Source: Flavobacteriaceae bacterium (lineage in GTDB: Bacteria; Bacteroidota; Bacteroidia; Flavobacteriales; Flavobacteriaceae). From it: a DNA stretch of 6,876 nt. A model generated the notes under the pieces. The model worked only from the letters and a program-made list of their open reading frames with translations, was not told where the DNA came from and made no database searches. The DNA lies in NCBI GenBank assembly GCA_030829155.1, contig JAURBD010000084.1:1-6876 (forward strand). The letters run 5' to 3'. Numbering within the stretch: the first letter of the stretch is position 1; each line of letters opens with the position of its first letter. The translations under genes were made by a program, and so were the position numbers. Of the stretch, positions 1 through 6,449 are shown piece after piece.

Positions 1-967
1 AACAATAATGGATTATGCTCGATACAATTATGTTGCCCAACCGGGTGATCAAAACATCCGTTTTGTTCGACAACTGGGACCTTATGATGACTATGCAATC
101 GAATGGGGATATCGATATTTTGACAATAAAGAAGTAGAAGAAGAGACAAAAATTTTAAGAGCATATGTGGATACAAAATCTTTGAACCCAATATACATGT
201 TTGGTGGCAGAGGAAATGATCCAGATTCACAAACCGAAAACATCGGAGATGATCCTGTTAAAGCAAGTGACTATGGAATTAAAAACCTAAAGATTGTTGC
301 TAAAAACTTAGCTGAATGGACCTTAAACGAGTCTTCAAATTACGATGATTTAGAGGAACTTTATGGTGAAATGATTGGGGTTTATAGAAGGTATATTTAT
401 CATGTTCACAAGATTATTGGTGGTATAAATACTACACTTCATAATTCTAACCAAAACGAAGTGTATACCTACACCAATACTTCTAAAGCAGATCAAATAA
501 TAGCACTAAACTTTTTAAATAAAAAACTTTGGAATACTCCAAAATGGCTTATCGATAAGTCATTAATCTCCAACATAAAAGCTGAAGGAGGGTTAAATAC
601 AATTCAAAATCTGCAACGTTCTGCACTCAATAGACTTTTATCTAAAAAGCTTCTCAATCGAATATTGTCAGCCAGTCAAACTCTGGTTGGAAATGGACTT
701 GAGGTAAACAGCATTTTACAAAAGCTTTTTGATCAAATTTTTGCGACACGATCCAAACCTGATTCGTTTGAGCGGGCGCTTCAGTTGAATTTCATAACCC
801 AAATAAAAAGTTTAGAAAATGATGAGGAATTACATCCTGAAATAAAGTCGTCCTTGAAGATGCTTAAAAAAGACATTCACAAATGGTCAAAATCTAAAAA
901 AAGTGTTTCTGATAAAATATTAAAAGCTCATTTTTATTTTTGTTTTGATCAAAGTAAAGCAGATTAA
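1..967 (+). CDS. Zinc-dependent metalloprotease (DUF4953/DUF5117 type), C-terminal part, 5' end outside window
   Basis: This is the 3' portion of a large exported metzincin-like peptidase of Bacteroidota. The reading frame is open to the left edge (Thr-Ile precede the first Met), so the ATG at 8 is not the start. The opening residues TIMDYARYNYVAQ are the family's Met-turn, comparable to SIMHY in astacins. The zinc-binding HExxH helix therefore lies just upstream, outside the window. About 70 residues later comes the conserved block DPDSQTENIGDD followed by KASDYGIKNLK (residues 71-95, counting from Met 8), typical of DUF4953. The remaining roughly 200 residues are mostly helical and end in a Lys-rich tail before the TAA at 965-967. 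Family membership is recognised from these motifs. The substrate is unknown, and secretion is expected from the family but not visible here. The next gene is 95 bases downstream on the same strand and functionally unrelated as far as can be seen. Confidence 0.88.
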   Translation, partial: TIMDYARYNYVAQPGDQNIRFVRQLGPYDDYAIEWGYRYFDNKEVEEETKILRAYVDTKSLNPIYMFGGRGNDPDSQTENIGDDPVKASDYGIKNLKIVAKNLAEWTLNESSNYDDLEELYGEMIGVYRRYIYHVHKIIGGINTTLHNSNQNEVYTYTNTSKADQIIALNFLNKKLWNTPKWLIDKSLISNIKAEGGLNTIQNLQRSALNRLLSKKLLNRILSASQTLVGNGLEVNSILQKLFDQIFATRSKPDSFERALQLNFITQIKSLENDEELHPEIKSSLKMLKKDIHKWSKSKKSVSDKILKAHFYFCFDQSKAD

Positions 968-975
968 TTTAAGAT

Positions 976-1007
976 GGTTTTTTTAATGAAAAAACTTAAA
1001 AAGAACC
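976..1007 (+). terminator. Weak AT-rich hairpin after the metalloprotease gene
   Basis: An imperfect inverted repeat begins 8 bases after the TAA stop. GGTTTTTTTAA (976-986) pairs with TTAAAAAGAACC (996-1007), with one bulged G at 1003 and a 9-base loop. Only two G-C pairs close the base and no T-tract follows, so intrinsic termination is doubtful. It could be a weak terminator or a 3'-end stabilising hairpin. Confidence 0.25.
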
Positions 1008-1062
1008 GATGCAAATGAGACAAAATATCTTCTATTTTTTATCTTTATGAAAAAATTAGACT

Positions 1063-1482
1063 ATGTCATTATCTGAAATATATTCTTCCGGTTTTAAAAA
1101 TAGAAATCGTGACCACTTTGCTGCTATTGTACGTGTCGCTTTATCCGATGGGATTATTACCGATGAAGAAAAAGCATTTTTAAATCGAACGGCAATAAAT
1201 CTTGAAATTGAAGAAAATGAATATCAGATGATTTTAGATAATGCGAATCAATACGCCATCAATCCACCCGCAACAGAATTGAGCAGATTAGAACGTTTGT
1301 ATGATCTTACTCGTATGATTTATGCAGATCATATCGCTGATCAAGGAGAGAAACAATTATTAGGTCGTTTGGTTATCGGTTTAGGATTCAATACTCAAGA
1401 AGCTGATGCAATTGTGTCAAAAGCCCTCGATTTAGTTCGATCGGGACTAGATGAAGATGATTTTGTAGCGGCATTCAAGTAG
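1063..1482 (+). CDS. TerB-like (tellurite resistance TerB / DjlA N-terminal fold) protein
   Basis: A soluble acidic protein of 139 residues, all helical in appearance, with no signal peptide or membrane segment. It shows the TerB-type internal duplication. The segment ALSDGIITDEEKAFLNR (residues 26-42) is echoed by MIYADHIADQGEKQLLGRL (85-103); each has an acidic turn followed by a Glu-rich helix. The size is normal for a single-domain TerB. In ter operons TerB works with TerC, TerD and related proteins in tellurite or stress responses, but none of those genes is present here, so the stand-alone copy should not be read as proof of tellurite resistance. The ATG at 1063 is preceded by an A-rich stretch without a clear ribosome binding site. 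A TATCTTTA at 1040-1047 resembles the Bacteroidota -7 element (one mismatch), but no matching -33 box is visible. The family call is fairly secure; the function is unknown. Confidence 0.8.
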   Translation: MSLSEIYSSGFKNRNRDHFAAIVRVALSDGIITDEEKAFLNRTAINLEIEENEYQMILDNANQYAINPPATELSRLERLYDLTRMIYADHIADQGEKQLLGRLVIGLGFNTQEADAIVSKALDLVRSGLDEDDFVAAFK

Positions 1483-1504
1483 ATCAACTAGTTTTCTGTA
1501 CTTG
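1476..1504. terminator. Possible bidirectional hairpin at a convergent gene junction
   Basis: The stop codons of the TerB-like gene and the DUF6174 gene are only 5 bases apart. CAAGTA (1476-1481) and TACTTG (1499-1504) form an inverted repeat spanning the junction, and the palindrome AACTAGTT (1486-1493) sits inside it. The stem is short and no long T-tract follows on either strand. It is the only structure available to stop either transcript, but the support is weak. Confidence 0.2.
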
Positions 1505-1943
1505 GGTTAAAGTCTGTGAAAGTAAGTCTTATTTCTTCATCTGCTATCATCAAGCTCATATCAAAAAATACGTCCGTAGGAAATCCATAGGTTGAATCGA
1601 ATTCCAGACTAATTTCTTCAGGATCATTTTCAAGTTTATTTATGATGTATTCAAAACTATCATTAATATTCAGGTAGCCTTGATGAATTGAAGCATCAAA
1701 TGCTTCTCCATTAACACTAACTATTACACCGTTTAGAATTGTCAGTTTATGTGGACCTAATTCTTTGGGCAGACAGAAACAAAAACGCGTTTGAGTGTAA
1801 CTGTAAGAATCAAACCCTTTTGAACGCCAAAGGTCTTGAGCTTTGTTTAATTCAACTTGGGCAACATCTACTTCAGGAGATTTTTTTGAACAAGAAAAAA
1901 CCAATAACAAAACTAAACTTAAAGAAGTGTTTTTTATTTTCAT
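1488..1943 (-). CDS. DUF6174 domain lipoprotein
   Basis: A 151-residue predicted lipoprotein. The N-terminus is a Lys-containing head, a hydrophobic stretch (residues 8-16) and a lipobox-like VFSC, with Cys18 as the lipidated residue, followed by Ser-Lys-Lys. The mature part matches the DUF6174 pattern: Trp39, a Tyr-rich strand (YSYTQTR, 47-53), a Cys-x-Cys pair at 55 and 57, an NG turn (71-72), the segment YGFPTDVFFD (119-128), and a DEE triplet (135-137) before a final strand. The usual size of this family is similar. The biochemical role is unknown; the protein should sit on a membrane facing the periplasm or the cell surface. The ATG is 8 bases downstream of the EamA stop, so it is probably the last gene of the ccsBA transcript. 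The gene is recognised by pattern only, and no function can be inferred from the Cys pair. Confidence 0.78.
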   Translation of the reverse strand: MKIKNTSLSLVLLLVFSCSKKSPEVDVAQVELNKAQDLWRSKGFDSYSYTQTRFCFCLPKELGPHKLTILNGVIVSVNGEAFDASIHQGYLNINDSFEYIINKLENDPEEISLEFDSTYGFPTDVFFDMSLMIADEEIRLTFTDFNPSTEN

Positions 1944-1951
1944 TTTTCTGT

Positions 1952-2815
1952 TTATGATTTTTTAGAGCGTAAACTTTCAATAACTACAGTAAACAAGATA
2001 ATAAAACCACCTGCATAAACATTTACCGATGGTATTTCATTTAAGAAAACATAAGCCAAAATTATGCCAAAGATGGGTTGTAAACTACTTATTATGCTGG
2101 CGGTACTGACTTCAAAAAAGTTTAAGCTTTTCACAAAAAGGGTATGACCCACTGCTGTTGTAATCACAGCAAGTACCAAAAGGTAGGGTATCTGTGAAGG
2201 AATTGCTGTTACATTCATTAAAAATAAGAATGGAACAAGGAGAACACTTACAATAATCATTTGATGAAAAATAATAACTGTTCCACTGTACTTTTTTACA
2301 TGTTGTTTCAAAAGTAGGGTTCTGAGCGCATAGAGCAATGCAGAGAAAACACCCACTAAAACCCCCAATACCTGATCATTTTCAATATCAAATTCAGGAA
2401 GCAAAACATACACTCCCATCAAAATCAAAAGACCCAGAAAAACTTGAACCAAACTTAATTTTGATTGAACAAAAAGAGGTTCTAATAAAGCTGTAATTAC
2501 TGGAAAGGTGTACAAAGAAAGTATTCCAAGAGCAACATTAGATAATTTTAGGGCATAAAAATAAGTGACCCAATGTCCTGCCATAAAAATCCCGCTCAAC
2601 AATAAAGTCGGAAGATCTTTGTTCGATTGAATTTTTAAACTAATCTTTTTGTGGCGACAATAAAAATAGAGGACAAACAATGCAAGAAAAGCTCTACACC
2701 AAATGATGACAGGAGGGTCTAATGCAATATGTTTTCCTAAAACTCCTGAGGTACTGATAAAAAGGGTAGCAAATGTAAGTTCTAAAAAATGTTTACCAAA
2801 ACTCCCTTTCATCAT
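1952..2815 (-). CDS. EamA/DMT superfamily permease (drug/metabolite transporter family)
   Basis: A 287-residue inner-membrane protein with about ten hydrophobic helices in two homologous EamA halves (roughly residues 10-139 and 150-282). Visible family traits are an early GHWVTYFYAL segment in helix 3 (80-89), the Glu-Pro pair of LLEPLF (110-115), a Lys-rich loop after helix 6, and, in the second half, QPIFGIILAYVFLNE (246-260). The length is typical of the family. Members export or import small metabolites such as amino acids or purines, but the sequence does not reveal the substrate. Start choice: TTG-ATG-ATG occurs in a row on the coding strand (2818, 2815, 2812). I take the first ATG at 2815, 7 bases after the ccsBA stop; 2812 is equally possible. 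The tight spacing to ccsBA upstream and to the lipoprotein downstream indicates co-transcription. Confidence 0.88.
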   Translation of the reverse strand: MMKGSFGKHFLELTFATLFISTSGVLGKHIALDPPVIIWCRAFLALFVLYFYCRHKKISLKIQSNKDLPTLLLSGIFMAGHWVTYFYALKLSNVALGILSLYTFPVITALLEPLFVQSKLSLVQVFLGLLILMGVYVLLPEFDIENDQVLGVLVGVFSALLYALRTLLLKQHVKKYSGTVIIFHQMIIVSVLLVPFLFLMNVTAIPSQIPYLLVLAVITTAVGHTLFVKSLNFFEVSTASIISSLQPIFGIILAYVFLNEIPSVNVYAGGFIILFTVVIESLRSKKS

Positions 2816-2822
2816 CAATTTG

Positions 2823-5800
2823 TCAATACATTTTTTTGTATTTCCAGTAGGAAACTCCTCCCAAAAGGGTTACAAAGAGGATTGCATAATAAACAAAATC
2901 GGGTGTGATGATCTTATCTCCACTTGCATATGAGTGTAATCCAGAAAGGTAAAAATTAACCCCAAAATAAGTCATCATTATGCTCCCAAAAGCGATTACA
3001 CTCGCAAGGTTAAATAACCAACGTCCTTTAAGGGCTGGTATCAGTCGCATATGGATTACAAAAGCATAAATCATAATGCTGATTAAAGCCCATGTTTCTT
3101 TGGGATCCCAACCCCAGTATCGTCCCCAACTTTCGTTAGCCCACATACCACCCAAAAAATTACCTATGGTAAGCATAATAAGACCAACCGTAATAGAAAG
3201 CTCATTAACGATGGTAAGCTCTTTGATATTTAAAGCAATTCGGGTTTTATTTTTCTTTGTAGTTAATAAAATCAAGAATAAAGCTACTACCCCAATGATC
3301 ATACTCAAAGCTAAAGGCCCGTAACTTCCAACAATTACCGCTACGTGGATCATCAACCAATAACTGTCTAAAACCGGTTGTAAATTTGCTATTGAAGGAT
3401 CCATCCAGTTCCAATGAGAAATCATCAAAATCATCGAGACTACAAAAGTTGTAGCAGCTAGGGTCAAGTTTGATTTTCTTCCAAAGGCAAAACCAAAAAA
3501 CATTGTTGCCCAAGCTACATAAATCATAGATTCGTAAGCATCACTCCACGGAGCATGCCCAGATACATACCAACGTATAATGAGACCTGCTGTGTGTAAT
3601 AAGAATAAGAATCCAATAAAAGCCTTAAAGAAAACAATGCTATTATCAATCCACTTAGAACTCTTAAAAATCTGAATCATAAGGACTATGAAAAAGAAGG
3701 TTCCTGCATAAAGATACCAGCTGAATAGCTTTTTAAAGACATCGTATTTATTGTACATGATTTCGGCTGCAATTTTGTCTTCAGAAGGTCTCACCTTGGA
3801 TCCGTATCTTTTCTGAAACCCTACAAGACTTTCTAACAATTCTTCTGCTTGCTTGTAATCGTTTGACGCTTTTCCAGCTCGTAAGGATTGAAAATAAAGT
3901 GGCAGTACGTTTCGAACATACAAAGAATCTGTCCCTTTAAAATTGGCTTCTTCCAATTCTGGAAAAGAAACCCATTTATTGTTTTCATCTTCTGGAATAG
4001 GAAAAATTCGTAAAACTTTTCCTTCTAGGGCAGCGTAGAGCAGGTTTACCCGTTTATCAACCTCAATAAAATCTTTTTGAAATTGATTGGGAACTGCTGC
4101 TCGGTAGGCACTTTCCAATTGAGAGGAAAGTTTGTAAACTCCGGTTGAATCAAAAAATGAAACTAAGGGAGCATATTTAGCTTTAGCATCAATACCAGTT
4201 ATCGCTCGAATAGAATCATTCCCTCTCCTCAAATGGATAATTGGTATGTTGTACCACACTGCAGGAGCATTCAAAATGGATAATAAAACCTGATTTGAAT
4301 CCATTCCGTTGAAGGTATCTGACTTGCTTACTTTTCTCAGTAATTCGGAAGAAAAAGTATTGGCTGGCTTCATTCGACCACCCAAGTCTTGTATTACCAA
4401 AGAACCAAATTTAAGGGCATGTTCTTTTGAAAAAGAATCAGCAACAACCAAGGAGTCAAAATTAATTTGACTTTTACTGTGCTGATGATCTTGAGACCAC
4501 CCCACAGAAAGTGAAAGCAACAGCAATAAAGTAAGCTTTGTCTTTTGGGCTTTAATTTTGTCTAAACTTTTGGATAGATTTTTAAAACGAGTTTTTCCAA
4601 TAAAGAAAATCCCCATCATACTGATATACAATAGGAAATATCCAATGTAAGTTACCCAAGTCCCCAAAAAATCATGATTAACTGAAAGTACGGTTCCTTT
4701 TTCGTCGGGTGAAAAAGAAGATTGAAAAAAACGATAACCATCTTGATCCAAAACATGATTCATGTAGATTTCATAATCATAAGGGTTTTCATTTTCAACT
4801 ACAATTTTACTTTTAAAGGAAGAATAACTTTTTTCTGTTCCCGGGTATCGTTCGGCAACAAAATCTTTCAATTTAATGTTAAAGGGTAGCTCAAGAGATT
4901 TCGATCCATATTTTACGTAAAACTCAAGATTCCCGACTGCAATTTTCTTGGGATCATTGGTAAAACCTTTTCCTCCCAAAACAGTAATTAACTCGGTCTG
5001 GTCTTGGATTATGATTTCCAAACGCAAAGCATCTTGCTGAACTGCTTGACCCTCCTCTGCTTTGACCACATCAAACTTTCCTCTGAGAACGGGTTCGGGG
5101 ATTACAAATTGAAAATTAGGTAACGCATACAAAGATCTAAGTTGAAGCGGTTGAACACTATCTTTTACCAACTGTCCCTCAAGCTGATCAGCCATCCGCA
5201 TAAAAGTTCCCTCAAAAGGACTACTCACAAAATATTCCCCATCAATAACCTCAATATTAGTAGCTCCATCAATCGGATTATTTAGGGTAAAAAGTAGGTT
5301 ATGGATATTAACAACCTCTCCTTCTTTGAGGTAATGGTCGTGGCGGTTTCCGTCGCTTGCCTCTACTATTTTTAAATACCGCTCTCCATCTGGATCTAAA
5401 ACTAGTCCTTCAGTTGCATTTTCTAAATAATCTACAAAGTGGATTGAGAAATCTTGACCTTTAAAATCATCTTGAATCACAAAGTCGTGATCTACATGTT
5501 CCGATAAAAGAACCTCTTTTGTAAGTTGCTTTCGCAAGTCACGATCTTCGAATTTTCCGTCTACCAAAATTTCAAGATAGGTTTTTTCGGACAAAAAAAC
5601 ATTGGTTGATTCCCCTTCACGAATGGGCATCACACCTTCATAACCTATGTAGCGTGTGATGAAAGCACCTAACAGTATTGCAATAAAAGAAAGATGGATA
5701 CACAAAACTGCCCATTTCTCTTTTCTCAAAAGCTTGTATTTAAACATATTCCCTATGAAGCTAAATAGAAATAATCCCATCATTAGCTCAAACCACCAAG

Positions 5801-5942
5801 CGTTGTAAATCCAAATTTTAGCAGCGACGGTTGAGTACCAAGTTTCTAAAAAGGTTCCTATTCCCATGGCAGTAGGAAAGGCTACAAAAAGAACACTCAT
5901 CAAACGATTGGAAGCAAGGTAGGTGAGAAATTTATCCTTCAT
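2823..5942 (-). CDS. ccsBA: Fused CcsB-CcsA (ResB-ResC) cytochrome c heme export and ligation protein
   Basis: System II cytochrome c synthase of 1039 residues. It carries heme across the inner membrane and attaches it to CxxCH motifs of apocytochromes in the periplasm. The CcsB half has helices at about 14-33, 49-67 and 77-98, a large periplasmic domain (about 99-428) and a helix at 429-449. A short basic cytoplasmic linker and a hydrophobic segment (470-482) lead to a second periplasmic region (about 483-740), then the CcsA helices. The WWD heme-binding motif WANESWGRYWGWDPKE lies at 934-949. Likely heme-ligand histidines, by analogy with Helicobacter CcsBA, are His83 in helix 3, His866 (IHVAV) and His1003 (GLHSY) flanking the WWD region, and His964 (VIHMR). 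A GHAPW segment is at 795-799. Start: the frame is also open to a TTG at 5984, but the ATG at 5942 starts the canonical CcsB N-terminus and lies just downstream of the likely promoter. It heads the transcript with the EamA and DUF6174 genes. Confidence 0.95.
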   Translation of the reverse strand: MKDKFLTYLASNRLMSVLFVAFPTAMGIGTFLETWYSTVAAKIWIYNAWWFELMMGLFLFSFIGNMFKYKLLRKEKWAVLCIHLSFIAILLGAFITRYIGYEGVMPIREGESTNVFLSEKTYLEILVDGKFEDRDLRKQLTKEVLLSEHVDHDFVIQDDFKGQDFSIHFVDYLENATEGLVLDPDGERYLKIVEASDGNRHDHYLKEGEVVNIHNLLFTLNNPIDGATNIEVIDGEYFVSSPFEGTFMRMADQLEGQLVKDSVQPLQLRSLYALPNFQFVIPEPVLRGKFDVVKAEEGQAVQQDALRLEIIIQDQTELITVLGGKGFTNDPKKIAVGNLEFYVKYGSKSLELPFNIKLKDFVAERYPGTEKSYSSFKSKIVVENENPYDYEIYMNHVLDQDGYRFFQSSFSPDEKGTVLSVNHDFLGTWVTYIGYFLLYISMMGIFFIGKTRFKNLSKSLDKIKAQKTKLTLLLLLSLSVGWSQDHQHSKSQINFDSLVVADSFSKEHALKFGSLVIQDLGGRMKPANTFSSELLRKVSKSDTFNGMDSNQVLLSILNAPAVWYNIPIIHLRRGNDSIRAITGIDAKAKYAPLVSFFDSTGVYKLSSQLESAYRAAVPNQFQKDFIEVDKRVNLLYAALEGKVLRIFPIPEDENNKWVSFPELEEANFKGTDSLYVRNVLPLYFQSLRAGKASNDYKQAEELLESLVGFQKRYGSKVRPSEDKIAAEIMYNKYDVFKKLFSWYLYAGTFFFIVLMIQIFKSSKWIDNSIVFFKAFIGFLFLLHTAGLIIRWYVSGHAPWSDAYESMIYVAWATMFFGFAFGRKSNLTLAATTFVVSMILMISHWNWMDPSIANLQPVLDSYWLMIHVAVIVGSYGPLALSMIIGVVALFLILLTTKKNKTRIALNIKELTIVNELSITVGLIMLTIGNFLGGMWANESWGRYWGWDPKETWALISIMIYAFVIHMRLIPALKGRWLFNLASVIAFGSIMMTYFGVNFYLSGLHSYASGDKIITPDFVYYAILFVTLLGGVSYWKYKKMY

Positions 5943-5966
5943 TAAAAATGATTTTGAAATTTTGCA

Positions 5967-5974
5967 CAAAGATA
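5967..5974 (-). promoter_or_regulatory. Candidate -7 promoter element (TAnnTTTG) for the ccsBA operon
   Basis: On the minus strand 5974-5967 reads TATCTTTG, a perfect match to the Bacteroidota -7 consensus TAnnTTTG. Transcription would begin near 5960, giving a leader of about 18 bases before the ATG at 5942 and excluding the upstream TTG at 5984 as a start. A -33 TTTG is less clear: minus-strand TTTG copies occur at 5990-5987 (12-base spacer, too short) and 6002-5999 (24-base spacer, slightly long). Confidence 0.5.
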
Positions 5975-5975
5975 C

Positions 5976-5989
5976 TTGATGCAATTCAA
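5976..5989. promoter_or_regulatory. FNR/CRP-like palindrome upstream of ccsBA
   Basis: TTGAT-GCAA-TTCAA matches the FNR box TTGAT-N4-ATCAA at nine of ten fixed positions. It lies immediately upstream of the candidate -7 element, centred near -22 from the predicted start. Bound there, a regulator would more likely block than activate transcription. The match may be chance in AT-rich DNA. Confidence 0.25.
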
Positions 5990-6031
5990 ATAGTCATTCA
6001 AATGGAGATAAATCTGTAGAAATATGGCAAT

Positions 6032-6083
6032 TTAAAACTTAGATCTGTCCTCAAAAATACTCAACATAATTTTCGTTCCCATT
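6032..6083 (-). other. Out-of-frame remainder of the truncated hemoglobin C-terminus
   Basis: Beyond the stop at 6084, the neighbouring minus-strand frame continues the hemoglobin family's final helix. From about 6118 downward it reads AQVAKLRARKMGTKIMLSIF, then EDRSKF and a TAA at 6034-6032. The A-x-x-A-K-x-R-A pattern followed by Met-Gly is what group III truncated hemoglobins carry after the F/Y-x-G turn. With a single base removed, the gene 6422-6032 would encode 129 residues, the usual family length. It is a continuation of the hemoglobin gene and not a separate gene. Confidence 0.75.
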
Positions 6084-6422
6084 TTACGTGCTCTGAGTTT
6101 TGCTACTTGGGCTAGATTCCCCCTCGTAATAGGTATCCAAGGTTTCATAACATAAGTTCAGCCAAATTCCAAAATGTCTAGCTTCAATGAGTCCATTGTT
6201 TTTTACATCAACCTTTTGGTGAACATTTATGGAATTTCCCTCAAAATTATTTTTAATAAATAAAATAGATTCCCAAAAGTCTGTAAGTCGCTCCAAGTGG
6301 TCTTGCCAATCGTCTATTGCATCATTGAAAATAGGGCCTAAAAGAGAATTTGTTCGGACTTTTATGTAAAAGCTGTCACCCAAGAAAAAAACATCTGACC
6401 TATTTTTAATTTCTCTTTTCAT
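6084..6422 (-). CDS. Group III truncated hemoglobin, C-terminus altered by a frameshift
   Basis: A small cytoplasmic heme protein of the 2-on-2 globin family, 112 residues as read. Compared with Campylobacter Ctb, the heme pocket is intact: Phe18-Tyr19 (B9-B10), His42 (distal E7, in WQDHLE), Trp50 (DFWES), His68 (proximal F8, in NVHQKVD) and Trp87 (G8, in HFGIWL). The N-terminus MKREIKNRSD is the normal family start, which fixes the ATG at 6422. After YYEGE (98-102) the sequence becomes SSPSSKTQST and stops, losing most of the last helix. The adjacent frame encodes that helix in full to 6032. The break is at or next to a C5 run (6119-6123, G5 on the coding strand); four bases there would restore a 129-residue protein. 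It is either a recent mutation, a sequencing error, or slippage. Known members bind O2 or NO, and the ccsBA gene next door also concerns heme. The upstream small membrane gene ends 27 bases before. Confidence 0.87.
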   Translation of the reverse strand: MKREIKNRSDVFFLGDSFYIKVRTNSLLGPIFNDAIDDWQDHLERLTDFWESILFIKNNFEGNSINVHQKVDVKNNGLIEARHFGIWLNLCYETLDTYYEGESSPSSKTQST

Positions 6423-6449
6423 ACGGAAATAGTTTTGCCATCTATTTTT

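Noticed and set aside
1047..1076. Tiny plus-strand frame (MKKLDYVII) overlapping the TerB-like start
   Set aside because: It has nine codons, is out of frame with TerB and has no leader-peptide or attenuator structure after it; judged to be chance.
1063..1482. Reading the TerB-like gene as part of a tellurite or phage defence island
   Set aside because: No other ter, restriction or defence gene is present; the neighbours are a protease gene and a convergent lipoprotein gene.
1739..1957. Plus-strand open frame of 72 codons opposite the DUF6174 lipoprotein
   Set aside because: It lies antisense to a gene with a clear lipobox and family pattern; the peptide has no recognisable features and covers only the N-terminal half of the real gene.
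2703..2933. Plus-strand open frame across the EamA/ccsBA junction
   Set aside because: It is antisense to two well-supported coding regions and has no coherent protein features.
3076..3324. Plus-strand open frame inside ccsBA
   Set aside because: It is antisense to the WWD-region helices of CcsA; its composition is a by-product of that coding sequence.
3247..3513. Minus-strand open frame of 88 codons inside ccsBA in another frame
   Set aside because: It is fully nested in the conserved CcsA half, which is uninterrupted in its own frame, so this is neither a frameshift remnant nor a separate gene.
5943..5984. N-terminal extension of CcsBA from a TTG at 5984
   Set aside because: The extra 14 residues are not CcsB-like, and the TTG lies upstream of the TATCTTTG element, hence upstream of the likely transcript start. 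The ATG at 5942 fits the family.
6406..6441. Tiny minus-strand frame (MAKLFPYEKRN) overlapping the hemoglobin start
   Set aside because: It is eleven codons long and out of frame with the hemoglobin, whose MKREI start at 6422 matches the family; no sign of a translational coupling role.
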